Source of the DNA: CAYZWU01 sp964482235 | GTDB taxonomy: Bacteria; Planctomycetota; B15-G4; CAYZWU01 | Length of the DNA stretch: 64,000 nt | NCBI GenBank assembly: GCA_964482235.1 | Contig: CAYZWU010000016.1 | Span: 34,002 to 98,001 of the forward strand | Reading direction: 5' to 3' | Part shown: in pieces, positions 7,718-16,828 of the stretch | How positions within the stretch are numbered: the stretch's first letter is position 1 | Layout: every line of letters starts with the position of its first letter | Notes under the pieces: model-generated | What the model was told of the DNA's origin: nothing | What the model saw: the letters and a program-made list of their open reading frames with translations, nothing else | Database searches by the model: none | Made by a program: the position numbers and the translations under genes

Positions 7718-9709
7718 ATGAAATCGGCAGCTGTCCTCACGAAAAGCACTCTATTCATTCTCTTGATTTGCACGGCATCTCTCCTTCTTGCGGCCGGATT
7801 CTCGGACAAAGTTGATGAAAAGATCCGCTTGATCCGACAGATGCAGAACACCGACGGCAGCTACGGACCACCAACTCAGCAGCAGACGACCACTTCGCTC
7901 GTGCTCGCCTCTCTGGCGTCCTCGCACAGGCGCTACACCGATGCAGACGGCCCCTTTGTCAGGAATGCGTCCCTCTGGCTCCGGAAAAGATTCAGCGAGA
8001 ACGGCTCCGTCGCACCTGCGACGAGTGAAGTTCCCGTCGAATCCACAGGTCTGGCCGTCTGGGCGCTGGCCCAGGTCAACAAGTCGGCCTTCAAGAAGGA
8101 AATCGAAGACGGCAAGTCGTTCCTCCTGGAATCGATCGACAGCATCCAGGCCGGCAAGACGGGCACGTTGTCGCCGCGAGCCGCCTTTACCGCTGCTCTG
8201 GCCTTTTCAGCCTCTTCTCCCGAGATCCTGCCCGAACTGCTCCTGGCCGTCGGCTGGAACTGGGACAACTGCCATGGCGATGAAGGGGCGATGAAAGCGG
8301 CGGCCCTTGTTCTGGCTGGCCGGACGCCTCCTCAGAGGATCAGCAGCGAAATCCTGAAGGAGCTGGTCTCGGGAAAGAACCGGCCACCCATGGCCTGGCT
8401 GGCAGCCTGCACCTTCTACAGCACCATGGAAAAAAGAGGAAAACCCCACCCCCGATGGGCTGCCGTGATGGCCGATCATCTGGAGAAGAATCTGCAAAAC
8501 GCCGATGCCAGGGAGCTCGCAACGGTCATCCTTTGCCTCTCCCTTTGCGACAGGAGCAAGACGTTGAAGGAAGAGGAGTCCGGCCCTCCGCCCGGCGCCT
8601 TCGACGAACCGTCGTACCCGCCCATGGTCGCCGCTCCTCTTCCTCTGGAAAAGGCTATGACCTCGGCTCGTTCCTTTCTCGATGCCAGCCAGAAGGACGG
8701 CCGCTTCGGCTTCATGGGCTTTGCCGATCCGGGCATCACGGCCATGGCGCTCTCCGCCGTGATCCGGTCCTCGAGAGGCCTCGGTGTCGAGCCGCCCCCC
8801 TACCTGAAGGAGGGGCTCGGCTACCTGAAGAGCCTGAAGAAGGACGACGGCAGCATCTACCTCACGGGGCTCAAGACATACGTCACGTCCGTGGCTCTCA
8901 TGGCATTCCAGGATTCGGGAGACCCGGCCTTTGCCGAGACGATCCGGGACGCCGCAGCCTTCCTGACCGTGATCCAGGCCGATGAAGGCGAGGGGTACTC
9001 CATGGAGGAGGACATCTTCTACGGCGGCATGGGATACGGCGGCGATGAGCGCCCCGATCTCTCCAACACACAGATGTCCCTCGATGCCCTCCGGGCGGCA
9101 GGCCTGGACGAGGATCATGAGGCGTTCCAGAAAGCTCTGAACTTCATCAAGAAATGCCAGAACCTGTCGGAGGTCAATCCCACGGAAGTGATCCTCAGCG
9201 ACGGCAAGAGGGTCGTGGCCGGCAACGATGGCGGCGGCACCTATTATCCCGGCAACTCGAAGGCGGGGGTCAAGAAGATCGACGACGGAGTCTACGTGGC
9301 CAGGTCGTATGGATCGATGACCTATGCGCTCCTCAAGTCGTTGATCTTCACCGGTCTCGACAAGGACGACAGGCGTGTCCGTGCCGCGGTCAAGTGGATC
9401 GAGAACAACTACACCCTGGATGAGAATCCGGGTTTCGACAAGGAGAAGAATCCGGACGCCGGCCAGCAGGGGCTCTTCTACTACTACATGACCCTGGCGC
9501 GGGCCCTCGATGCGCTCGAGGTGGAGATCATCACCGACAGCAAGGGGAAGCAGCATCCCTGGAGAAAGGAGCTGCGGGACAGGATCCTCTCGATCCAGCG
9601 CGTGGACGGTTCGTGGATCAACGAGCGCTCGCCCCGCTGGTTCGAGGGCAATCCCGTGCTGGCCACATCCTACGCGCTCCTGGCCCTGGACATCTGCGGG
9701 AAAGAATAA
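7718..9709 (+). CDS. Secreted prenyltransferase/squalene-cyclase-type repeat protein
   Basis: The 663-residue product has a signal peptide (hydrophobic core FILLICTASLLLAAG) and then repeated alpha-alpha-toroid units with the DGS(Y/W)/G turn typical of this fold: MQNTDGSYG, KDGRFGFMG, KKDDGSIYLTG, GMGYGGDERPDLSNTQ, NDGGGTYYPG and RVDGSWINE near the C-terminus. Family members include terpene cyclases, prenyltransferases and complement-like binding proteins. Here I see no DxDD acid motif or zinc site, so a non-enzymatic extracytoplasmic role is more likely than cyclase activity. It lies 49 bases upstream of the CHASE2 adenylate cyclase on the same strand and could share its transcript, perhaps as a partner of the periplasmic sensor domain; that link is inference. 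Confidence 0.8.
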   Translation: MKSAAVLTKSTLFILLICTASLLLAAGFSDKVDEKIRLIRQMQNTDGSYGPPTQQQTTTSLVLASLASSHRRYTDADGPFVRNASLWLRKRFSENGSVAPATSEVPVESTGLAVWALAQVNKSAFKKEIEDGKSFLLESIDSIQAGKTGTLSPRAAFTAALAFSASSPEILPELLLAVGWNWDNCHGDEGAMKAAALVLAGRTPPQRISSEILKELVSGKNRPPMAWLAACTFYSTMEKRGKPHPRWAAVMADHLEKNLQNADARELATVILCLSLCDRSKTLKEEESGPPPGAFDEPSYPPMVAAPLPLEKAMTSARSFLDASQKDGRFGFMGFADPGITAMALSAVIRSSRGLGVEPPPYLKEGLGYLKSLKKDDGSIYLTGLKTYVTSVALMAFQDSGDPAFAETIRDAAAFLTVIQADEGEGYSMEEDIFYGGMGYGGDERPDLSNTQMSLDALRAAGLDEDHEAFQKALNFIKKCQNLSEVNPTEVILSDGKRVVAGNDGGGTYYPGNSKAGVKKIDDGVYVARSYGSMTYALLKSLIFTGLDKDDRRVRAAVKWIENNYTLDENPGFDKEKNPDAGQQGLFYYYMTLARALDALEVEIITDSKGKQHPWRKELRDRILSIQRVDGSWINERSPRWFEGNPVLATSYALLALDICGKE

Positions 9710-9758
9710 GCTTCTGATCCTCTGACCGTTGGAGGAGGGACGGCATGGAAGATCTGCC

Positions 9759-12104
9759 ATGAAAAGAAGCCGAACGATATTCCTCCTGGCCGCTGCCATG
9801 GCCGCTCTCATGGTCGTGATCGTCCAGCTCTCCCTCTTCGACAGGTGGGAGCGCGACATCTACGACATCTTCTGCAGGATGGGGACCGAGGAAGACAAGC
9901 AGCACGACATCATCCAGGTCATCGCCATCGACCAGTACACGCTCGACTGGGGCAACTCGCACTTCGAGGCATATGCCTCGGATGAGGACATGAGCCCCCA
10001 CATCGTCATCTGGCAGTGGGACAGGGCCGTCTACGATATCATAATCCAGTTCCTCACCCAGGGCGGAGCCACCGTCTTCGCCCTTGACATGGACTTCTCG
10101 TCGCCCTATCCGAGCGGAGACGCCTCGGGCGACGAGTCCCTTGCCATCTCGACGATGTTCGCCAACGTCGAGGGGGGCGGGAAGCCCTACGTGATCCACA
10201 CTCTCAATCTCCTGGAGACGGCCGACGAACGGAAAGCGGCCATCGACCTGAGCGAGGAGAAGAGGAGATACCTCGAAGGAAGCGCCATCGCCGTTGAGGG
10301 TGCCGAGGAGAGCGGGCTCCCCTTCGACCGGTCCGACCAGGGCACATACTACGACCAGATCCTGCCCTACGACACGATCCTCGAGCACTTCGCGGGACAG
10401 GAATCGCTTCTTCGCCTCGGCGCCGTGATCGCCCAGCCCGATTCGGATTCCGAGATCCGGCGAGCCCGACCCTTTGCCACCTATCGCGGCCGCCACTATC
10501 CCTCGCTCGGTCTCGCCGCCGTTCTGGCCCACATCGAAAGCGAGGACGGCCCGGGAAGCTGCAAGGTCGCCGTCGAGGACGACGAGCTGGTCGTCGTTCG
10601 CACGCGCAGCGGGGTGGAGCAACGGGTTCCGTTGACCCCGAGCGGAGACATCCTCATCCGCTGGGGCGACACGGGCCGGGAATCGCCCGATCCCGACGAG
10701 GATTACTTTCGAACGATTCCGGCCCATCGAATCCTGCGCTCTTTCCTCGCCTCGCAGGGAAAGCTCGTCGACCTGGACGCAACGAAGGAAAAGGTCCTCG
10801 AGCCGGCCGACTTCAAGGGCAAGATCGTCTTCCTCGGCACAACGACGCCGGGCCTTCACGACCTGAAAGCGACCCCGATCTCGGAGAACTACCCCGGTGT
10901 CAAGGTCCACGCCGCCGTGGCCGAAGCCCTGCTGGAAGGCCGGGCGATCAAGCGCCTCGGTGCGGGCTGGCGCAGCGTCCTGGCCGCGATGGCCGGACTC
11001 CTGGCTCTGGCAGCCACGCTTTTGGTGAGATCGATTCCTCTCAAGATCGCGGCTTCCCTGATCCTGGCCGTTCTCCTGATTCTCGCCGCCGGACTGCTCT
11101 TTCTTCAAGCCTCGCTCTGGATCGACGTGGTCGCACCCCTGGCCGGCGTGGCGGTCGCCTTCTCGGGCGGCACCACCTACAACTACTTCACCGAAGGCCG
11201 CCGGAGCCGCGAGGTGACGCAGATGTTCCAGCACTTCGCCCCCCCGCAGGTGGTGAAGCGCCTGGTGGCCAACCCGTCGGAGATTCACATGCGGGGCGAA
11301 ATCGTGGAGATCACCAGCTTCTTCTCCGACATCAGGAGCTTCACGTCGATCTCCAACACCCCGGAGATGCGCCAGGATCCCGCAAAGCTCACCGACCATC
11401 TCAACAACTACCTGACCGAGATGACGCGGGCGATCACCGATTGCGGCGGCACGGTGGACAAGTACATCGGTGATGCCGTGGTGGCCATCTTCGGCGCCCC
11501 CCTGCCGCTGGAAAACCACGCCCGGGAGGCATGCCGCGCCGCGCTGGAGTGCCAGAAGCGCCTCGACGAATTCAATGTCAGGGCCGGGGAGAAAGGTTTG
11601 CCGGCCTTCGTGACCCGGATCGGGCTCTTCTCCGGCACGGCCACGGTGGGCTGCGTCGGCTCCAGGGAGAGGTACAGCTACACCGCCATCGGCTCGACGG
11701 TCAACTTCGCCTCGCGTCTCGAGGGGGTGAACAAGGCTTACGGAACGCTGATCATGGCAGGCGGCCCGCTGGTCGACCAGGCGGAAGGTTCGATTCGTTT
11801 CCGCCGTCTCGATGTTGTTCGCGTTCCCGGCCTTGAGGAGAAGGCGCCCCCCCTGGAGATACACGAGGTCCTGACCGCATTGGACGACGACGATCCCCTC
11901 CCGCCTGATTTACGCACCCTTTTCGAGGAAGCGCGGCAGCTTTATAATGAGGCGAAATTCGGCGAGGCGGCTGAAAGATTCGACTTTCTCTTTGATAAAT
12001 ACGAAGATAGGCCGTCCCGCGCTCTGGCAAAGCGGTGCCGAATTTTTTCTGAATCTCCGCCCGAAGACGGGTGGAACGGCGTCTATAGGATCATTTCGAA
12101 ATAA
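9759..12104 (+). CDS. CHASE2-domain class III (IIIb-type) adenylate cyclase
   Basis: The 781-residue membrane protein has an N-terminal anchor, an extracytoplasmic CHASE2 sensor (about 30-395), three membrane helices (about 406-470) and a cytoplasmic class III cyclase domain (about 515-695). Both metal-binding Asp are present, D524 in FFSDIRSFT and D572 in YIGDAVVAIFG. The purine-selecting pair is K568 (VDKYIGD) and T642 (YTAIG), the Lys/Thr pair of class IIIb adenylate cyclases; N649 and R653 (TVNFASR) complete the transition-state set. It should make cAMP in response to an outside signal. The ATG at 9759 has GGAAGA six bases upstream. The SH3-like gene follows after 25 bases. A cNMP-gated channel and a class II phosphodiesterase are encoded within 4 kb. 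Confidence 0.93.
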   Translation: MKRSRTIFLLAAAMAALMVVIVQLSLFDRWERDIYDIFCRMGTEEDKQHDIIQVIAIDQYTLDWGNSHFEAYASDEDMSPHIVIWQWDRAVYDIIIQFLTQGGATVFALDMDFSSPYPSGDASGDESLAISTMFANVEGGGKPYVIHTLNLLETADERKAAIDLSEEKRRYLEGSAIAVEGAEESGLPFDRSDQGTYYDQILPYDTILEHFAGQESLLRLGAVIAQPDSDSEIRRARPFATYRGRHYPSLGLAAVLAHIESEDGPGSCKVAVEDDELVVVRTRSGVEQRVPLTPSGDILIRWGDTGRESPDPDEDYFRTIPAHRILRSFLASQGKLVDLDATKEKVLEPADFKGKIVFLGTTTPGLHDLKATPISENYPGVKVHAAVAEALLEGRAIKRLGAGWRSVLAAMAGLLALAATLLVRSIPLKIAASLILAVLLILAAGLLFLQASLWIDVVAPLAGVAVAFSGGTTYNYFTEGRRSREVTQMFQHFAPPQVVKRLVANPSEIHMRGEIVEITSFFSDIRSFTSISNTPEMRQDPAKLTDHLNNYLTEMTRAITDCGGTVDKYIGDAVVAIFGAPLPLENHAREACRAALECQKRLDEFNVRAGEKGLPAFVTRIGLFSGTATVGCVGSRERYSYTAIGSTVNFASRLEGVNKAYGTLIMAGGPLVDQAEGSIRFRRLDVVRVPGLEEKAPPLEIHEVLTALDDDDPLPPDLRTLFEEARQLYNEAKFGEAAERFDFLFDKYEDRPSRALAKRCRIFSESPPEDGWNGVYRIISK

Positions 12105-12129
12105 CCGCAACTCAAGAGGAAATGGTGTC

Positions 12130-12600
12130 ATGACCAGGTCAACGAGAGTCGTTGCCGTCCTCCTGCTCCTGCTTCTGGGAACAGCCGCGGCTGCGCTGCT
12201 GCCCGAGGAAGCCAAGAAGATCAAGGCCGGAGAGGCTGGCTTGAAGGTCTATCCCAGGTGGAACAAGTCGTTCGCCCCCATCGCCGAGTTGAAGAAGGGA
12301 GAATCCCTCCTCGTCCTCAGGGAGATGGGATCGTGGAAGCAGGTCAAGGTGGAAAAGAAGGGGATCACCGGCTGGGCCTACCTCGAGGTGAAGAAGAAAC
12401 CTCCGACAGGCACGGGTGCCTCGCTGGCCCTGCCCGAGGCTGCGGCGCCGACAACGTCGGGGCTCGTGTCCAAGGGCTGGTCCGACTCCTATGCCCGGTC
12501 GCACGGCGCCGATCCCGGCAAGGTCCGGGAGATCATGAGCCGCACTCTCGATCATGACCGGTATGTTCGTTTCCTCGAAGAGTCGGGAGATTCGAAATGA
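12130..12600 (+). CDS. Secreted SH3-like domain protein
   Basis: The 156-residue protein has a signal peptide (MTRSTRVVAVLLLLLLGTAA) and a bacterial SH3-like region (about 35-90) with the usual strand pattern: LKVYPRWNKSFAPIAELKKG, LLVLREMGSWKQVKV and ITGWAYLEVKK. Such domains bind cell-wall peptides or proteins. The C-terminal 60 residues are not recognised. The start has GAGGA nine bases upstream. The stop overlaps the start of the M48 peptidase gene in an ATGA, so the two are translationally coupled and their products may act together in the envelope. Confidence 0.75.
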   Translation: MTRSTRVVAVLLLLLLGTAAAALLPEEAKKIKAGEAGLKVYPRWNKSFAPIAELKKGESLLVLREMGSWKQVKVEKKGITGWAYLEVKKKPPTGTGASLALPEAAAPTTSGLVSKGWSDSYARSHGADPGKVREIMSRTLDHDRYVRFLEESGDSK

Positions 12601-13859
12601 GATGCGCCATAACGAAGACCCTTCCTGCCGCGGCGCTGATGGCCGCGATTCTTGCCCTTCTTCTCCCGGCATGCGCCTCGTCCGACAAGAAGCCGAGCCG
12701 CAAGAGTCCACGTGAGAAGAGCTACACGTCCAAGGTCAACTTCAAGCGCGACCTCGAGATCGAGACCCCGGTATTCGAGGAGGGCTACGAGGGAGAGAAG
12801 ACCGCGGCCAAGGAGCCCGAAGATCTTCCCCCCGCCGATCCTGAACCGGTGGTGAAGAAAGAGGATGAAAAGCCTCCTCCGCGGAAGGAAGAAACGCCGG
12901 AGGAAACCGTCGTCGTCAAGCCGCCGACAAAGGAGGAAGTCAGGGAAACCGCGGCCGCGAACAAGAAAAATGCTCTCGAGACCATGGGCGAGGGAGAGGG
13001 TGGAATCTCTCCTTGGGGCAGTGAGGATATCGCGGACATGGAGAATCTGCGCGCCCGCAAGGCGGGGCAGGCTCTCTCCGATCTCGACCTGATGAGCACG
13101 TTTCCCGTGGAAGACGAGATCGAGCTGGGGAGAGGTGCGGCGGCCAGGGTGCTCCACGGGACCCCCGAGCTGAAGAACGAGAGGCTCTGGAGGTACGTCA
13201 CCTTCGTCGGGCTCTCCCTTCTCGAGTATATCCGTCCCGACCAGGGCAACCTCTACACCTTCTACTTCATCGTGCTCGACTCGCCCGAGCCGAACGCCTT
13301 TGCCGTCCCCGGCGGCTTCGTGTTCATCAACAAGGGAGCCATCGATGCCTGCCGCAACGAGGCGGAGCTCGCATCGATCCTGGCTCACGAGATCAGCCAC
13401 GTCACCCTGCGGCACGGCGTCCGATCGCTCGACAAGTCGAAGTACCGCCTTCTTCAGAAAAGCGCCGTGAGCGAGATGCACGAGAGCATCGAGAGGGACT
13501 GGAAGAAGAATCCCGACGATCCCAAGTGGAACAAGGCGATGGAAGAGGAGCTCGACGCGATCGGCGACGAGTTCTATTCCAGGACCCTGGCTCCCTTCAA
13601 CAGGGATCTGGAGAGGGAAGCGGACAGACAAGGCCTGCTCTTTCTCGCGCGCGCCGGGTACAATCCCTACGCAGCCGTCACGGTGATGGAGCGCATGGCC
13701 AAGGCAAGGCCCGGAAAAAAGGACGTGAAAAGGGCTTTCTCGTCGCACCCCCATCCGGAAGAACGCATGGACACCATGAGAACGGTCATCAGGAGGGAGA
13801 AGCTTTCGCGGACGGGACGCCTCAACGAGAGGCGGTTCCGGGCCTACACGGGTCAGTAG
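12597..13859 (+). CDS. M48-family metallopeptidase lipoprotein
   Basis: The 420-residue protein has a lipobox (LLLPAC, Cys26) and so should be anchored in the envelope. Residues 30-140 are a charged, Pro/Glu/Lys-rich linker. The peptidase domain carries the zinc site HEISH (H264, E265, H268) in LASILAHEISHVTLRHG and the third ligand E341 in LEREADRQG, the order found in M48 (BepA/LoiP/YcaL-type) peptidases. A FAVPGGFVFINKGAI strand before the HEXXH is also typical. The family degrades or assists outer-membrane proteins during quality control. The gene is ATGA-coupled to the SH3-like gene and is the last of the plus-strand unit, facing the channel gene. Confidence 0.92.
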   Translation: MRCAITKTLPAAALMAAILALLLPACASSDKKPSRKSPREKSYTSKVNFKRDLEIETPVFEEGYEGEKTAAKEPEDLPPADPEPVVKKEDEKPPPRKEETPEETVVVKPPTKEEVRETAAANKKNALETMGEGEGGISPWGSEDIADMENLRARKAGQALSDLDLMSTFPVEDEIELGRGAAARVLHGTPELKNERLWRYVTFVGLSLLEYIRPDQGNLYTFYFIVLDSPEPNAFAVPGGFVFINKGAIDACRNEAELASILAHEISHVTLRHGVRSLDKSKYRLLQKSAVSEMHESIERDWKKNPDDPKWNKAMEEELDAIGDEFYSRTLAPFNRDLEREADRQGLLFLARAGYNPYAAVTVMERMAKARPGKKDVKRAFSSHPHPEERMDTMRTVIRREKLSRTGRLNERRFRAYTGQ

Positions 13860-13885
13860 GCCATCGGGCCGTCGTCACGGCCCCG

Positions 13886-15454
13886 TCACCACGGCTTCAC
13901 GAGATCTCTGAGATAGCGGTAGAGCCTGACGGGAACCGGCAGCGCCTTCTCTTCCTCCATGGTCTCATGCAGGGTCAGCTCCTTCTTCCGCTCGTCGCGC
14001 AAGCCGCGGAAGTGGTCGAGCAGATCGGTGTGCACGTTGAAGAAGACGTCCATGCAGAACTTGTCCACACGGATGACCTCGGCGCCCTCGTCGCCGGCCC
14101 TCACGTCTGCCGTTCGCCTGCGCCCGCCCATGAGGCCCATCTCGCCGAAGTAGCTGCCCACGTCGATCCGCGGCCGCCTGTCCTGGCCGAGGATCACCTC
14201 GCACCACCCCTCCCTCACGATGTAGAGGGCGTCGCCCACGTCGCCGCGGCGCACGACCAGGTCGCCGGGCGCATACTTCCGGCTGAAGGAGTTCCTGGCC
14301 AGAAAGTCGAAATCCTTCGAGTCGAGGGACTTGAAGTAGTCGAGTCCCCGCAGGAATTCCACCCGCGAGTCGAAGGACGTCTCCAGCCCCTCCTGCTCCT
14401 CCTCCAGCTCTTGCTTCTTGTTCAGGTGAACGGTGCGGATCGGGAAGGGGATCAGGATGTCGTAGAAGTTGAAGGCATACCAGACGCGGGTCATGATCGT
14501 ATCCTCGATGCCAGTGTGCTGCCGGTAGTCCCTGATCCAGAACTTCATCTCGTAGTTGATGGCGAAATCGCCGTACTCGATCGTCCGGACCATGGGCGCC
14601 GGGAACCGCTCGACTCCAGCGCTCTTGAGCAGGACCGACTTCAGGACCTCCTTGACCTTGACCGGCGGATCCTTGTACGAGGTTCCCACGTAGAGGTTGC
14701 GGGCATGAAGGGGACCGGGCTTGTTGAAGTTGAGGATCTTCTCCGCTCCCAGGAGGCCGTTCGGGATGGTGATCGACTCGTCGTCGATCGTGCGGATCTT
14801 TGTGGCGCGCCAGTTCTTCTCGTACACCTGGCCGACGGTCTCGCCGTTACCGACGCTGATCCAGTCGTTCTTGTGGAAGGTGCCCTCCGTCTCCAGGGCG
14901 ATGCCGGTGAAGAGGTTCTCGAGCATCTTCTGCAGGGCGAAGCCGAGCACGATGGAGGCGGCGCCCATGCCGACCAGGATCGCCCAGAACTCGATCTTCA
15001 GGCAGATGAAGGTCCCGATCAGCACGATCCCCCACTTGGTGATCGCCTTGTGGATCGCGAGGAGGCTCGTCTTCTTTCTCCTGAAGTAGATGAAGGAGAT
15101 CACGGCCACCATGGCTGTCGTCAAGATGTAGAGAGCCGACAGGATCAGGGCCGATCCGACGATGTTGTAGAGCTGGGAATCTCCTTCCTCGGGAACGTAC
15201 TTGACGATCCACCAGTTCTCTTCGGACTGGTTGAGCTGATGGTCGCCGTCAAAGGCGTCGAAGACCTCGCCGTCGTAGATCAGGGCGGCCGCCAAAAGCA
15301 GGGGCAGCAAGACAACAGCCGTGACCGTCAGGATCGATTTGATCTCCCCGGTGTGCCGCGTGGATTGCCTGAAAAGAATGAAGAAGAGATAGGCCGCGAT
15401 CAGGACGAGCAGCCAGTTCTGCCAACCCGCCATCGTCAGTACGTATTGTTCCAT
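13886..15454 (-). CDS. MscS-superfamily channel with C-terminal cyclic-nucleotide-binding domain (bCNG type)
   Basis: The 522-residue protein has four or five membrane helices in the first 190 residues. The last holds the pore-lining motif GMGAASIVLGFALQKMLEN of MscS. The MscS beta domain follows (GTFHKNDWISVG, NWRATKIRTID, ITIPNGLL), then a linker and a cNMP-binding domain (about 375-470). Its phosphate-binding cassette has FGEMGLMGG with E438 and R447/T448, the residues that hold ribose and cyclic phosphate in CAP-like domains. Proteins of this layout are the bacterial cyclic-nucleotide-gated (bCNG) family, opened by cAMP. It is divergent from the class II phosphodiesterase gene and 1.8 kb from the adenylate cyclase gene. 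The C-terminal 50 residues are charged and helical. Confidence 0.93.
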   Translation of the reverse strand: MEQYVLTMAGWQNWLLVLIAAYLFFILFRQSTRHTGEIKSILTVTAVVLLPLLLAAALIYDGEVFDAFDGDHQLNQSEENWWIVKYVPEEGDSQLYNIVGSALILSALYILTTAMVAVISFIYFRRKKTSLLAIHKAITKWGIVLIGTFICLKIEFWAILVGMGAASIVLGFALQKMLENLFTGIALETEGTFHKNDWISVGNGETVGQVYEKNWRATKIRTIDDESITIPNGLLGAEKILNFNKPGPLHARNLYVGTSYKDPPVKVKEVLKSVLLKSAGVERFPAPMVRTIEYGDFAINYEMKFWIRDYRQHTGIEDTIMTRVWYAFNFYDILIPFPIRTVHLNKKQELEEEQEGLETSFDSRVEFLRGLDYFKSLDSKDFDFLARNSFSRKYAPGDLVVRRGDVGDALYIVREGWCEVILGQDRRPRIDVGSYFGEMGLMGGRRRTADVRAGDEGAEVIRVDKFCMDVFFNVHTDLLDHFRGLRDERKKELTLHETMEEEKALPVPVRLYRYLRDLVKPW

Positions 15455-15656
15455 CCTTGCCGCGCCTTCCTTGGGCCTTGTTCAGCGTTCCTTGAATCCT
15501 ATCCGCCCGTCCGTGCTGAATGATATAGGGGCGGAGATCCACCCGTCAAGAACCGCTCGTCAGCTCTCCATTGATTCGCGAAAATTTCCCTGATAGGATT
15601 TTCCCGGCCTGGCAGTCCTTTAGTCCCCGGGGTTGACAACCGGAAAAGAGATAAGC

Positions 15657-16418
15657 GTGAAACTGAAAATACTCGGATGTTTCGGCGGCAGCACGCAGGA
15701 CATGCTTCCTGCGACCTTCCTTTTCAACGACGAGGTGGCCTTCGACACGGGAGCCTTGACGCACACCCTTCCCGTTGCAGAGCAGGCCAGGGTCACGGAC
15801 GTCTTCCTCACCCACTCGCATTTCGACCACCTGGCCACGCTTCCCTACCTGCTCGACAACATCTTCTCCATCGTCATGAAGCCCGTCCAGGTCCGCGGCC
15901 CCGCGGAGACGATCGCCAGCCTGAAGGACCATCTCTTCAACGGCGTTCTCTGGCCCGATTTCTCGCAGATCTCCAACGGGACAACTACGCTTGTCGAGAT
16001 GACTCCCATGGCGGCCGGCGCGACGGTGCAGGCGGGAGGACTTTCCATCACCGCCTTTCCGATGGAGCACACGGTGCCGTGCCATGGATACCTCGTCCAG
16101 TCCGGGCAATCGGCCGTGATCCTCTGCGGCGACACCTCATCAACCCGATGCCTCGAACCGATCCTCCCCATGGCCCGCAACCTGAAGGCCGTTCTGCTCG
16201 AGGCCTCCTTTCCGAAAGGGGAGGAGAAAACGGCGCGCCTCTCGAAGCACCTTTCCACCGACGGCTTTGCCCGGGAGGTCAGGCGGATCCCCGACGATGT
16301 CGAGGTGCTGGTGACGCACAGGAAGCCGGAGTTCGCCGACAGGATAGCCGCCGAGATAACGGCTCTCGGAATGGAGCAGGTGACGATCATCGAGCAGGGG
16401 GACGAATTCGAATTCTGA
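15657..16418 (+). CDS. Class II 3',5'-cyclic-nucleotide phosphodiesterase family (metallo-beta-lactamase fold)
   Basis: The 253-residue protein opens with a metallo-beta-lactamase-fold strand (KLKILGCFGG) and carries the zinc motif THSHFDHLATLP (H53, H55, D57, H58), later FPMEHTVPCHGY and CGDTSS. The HLFNGVLWPDFSQI segment closely resembles the FN..WPDF hallmark of class II cAMP phosphodiesterases (yeast PDE1, Vibrio CpdP), which separates it from generic hydrolases of the fold. It should hydrolyse cAMP or cGMP in the cytoplasm. The GTG at 15657, six bases after a GGAAAAGAG, was chosen; a TTG 24 bases earlier is possible. It is divergent from the cNMP-gated channel gene and completes a synthesis-sensing-degradation set. 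Confidence 0.85.
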   Translation: MKLKILGCFGGSTQDMLPATFLFNDEVAFDTGALTHTLPVAEQARVTDVFLTHSHFDHLATLPYLLDNIFSIVMKPVQVRGPAETIASLKDHLFNGVLWPDFSQISNGTTTLVEMTPMAAGATVQAGGLSITAFPMEHTVPCHGYLVQSGQSAVILCGDTSSTRCLEPILPMARNLKAVLLEASFPKGEEKTARLSKHLSTDGFAREVRRIPDDVEVLVTHRKPEFADRIAAEITALGMEQVTIIEQGDEFEF

Positions 16419-16440
16419 AAACCGGGACATCCTGCGCGAC

Positions 16441-16473
16441 AAAAGGAAGAACCGCGGTTGCGGCTCCTTTTCC
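16441..16473 (+). terminator. Possible terminator after the phosphodiesterase gene
   Basis: AAAAGGA..CCGC and GCGG.TCCTTTT can pair around a GGTT loop, 22 bases after the stop codon. The following bases (ccgtttctcc) are only moderately T-rich, so termination strength is doubtful. Confidence 0.4.
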
Positions 16474-16581
16474 GTTTCTCCTCGCCGAAATCCGTGCGGC
16501 AAAGTTTTGTAAGAAAGAAGAGAGGCGGCGTTCAGCTTTTCGAGTATCCGTACCGATTAGGTAATAGTTGAAAAAAAGCCG

Positions 16582-16610
16582 TTGACTCGGATATACACGA
16601 TGTTTAGTCT
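16582..16610 (+). promoter_or_regulatory. Sigma70-like promoter candidate for the lipoprotein cluster
   Basis: TTGACT and TAGTCT are separated by 17 bases in an AT-rich gap upstream of the first LPP20-like gene. The match to consensus is good at -35 and moderate at -10. Confidence 0.35.
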
Positions 16611-16828
16611 CTTGAAAATGAAGACCTTATGGCGGATGAGGTCATCGGACAGGCCGAAACAAAAAAGGTTGAAAGATCGGCAGGGGAATTCTCTCTATAT
16701 CGCAATGTTTCGAGTCGGATCAAGTGACATTCATTTTTGCACTCGTTCCTGCCGATGTCGGTGGGATCAAGAGGATTGAAAACATCCCTCTGTCTTGAAC
16801 GCTCTGGATAGTTTTAAGGAGATTGAAA

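Larger units (their letters stand above)
16419..16828. other. Intergenic region with possible terminator and promoter
   Basis: The 410-base gap after the phosphodiesterase gene holds a hairpin (16441-16473) and a sigma70-like site (16582-16610), both listed separately. About 218 bases separate that promoter from the first lipoprotein ATG. No open frame there has a convincing ribosome site or product, so it is probably an untranslated leader. No riboswitch or RNA gene was recognised. Confidence 0.45.

Noticed and set aside
9618..11864. A 748-codon open frame antisense to the adenylate cyclase
   Set aside because: The sense frame has all cyclase residues; the antisense translation is biased and featureless.
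15633..15656. TTGACA at 15633 as a -35 element or as the TTG start of the phosphodiesterase
   Set aside because: It has no suitable -10 before the gene, and the GTG at 15657 has a better-placed ribosome site, so neither reading is supported.
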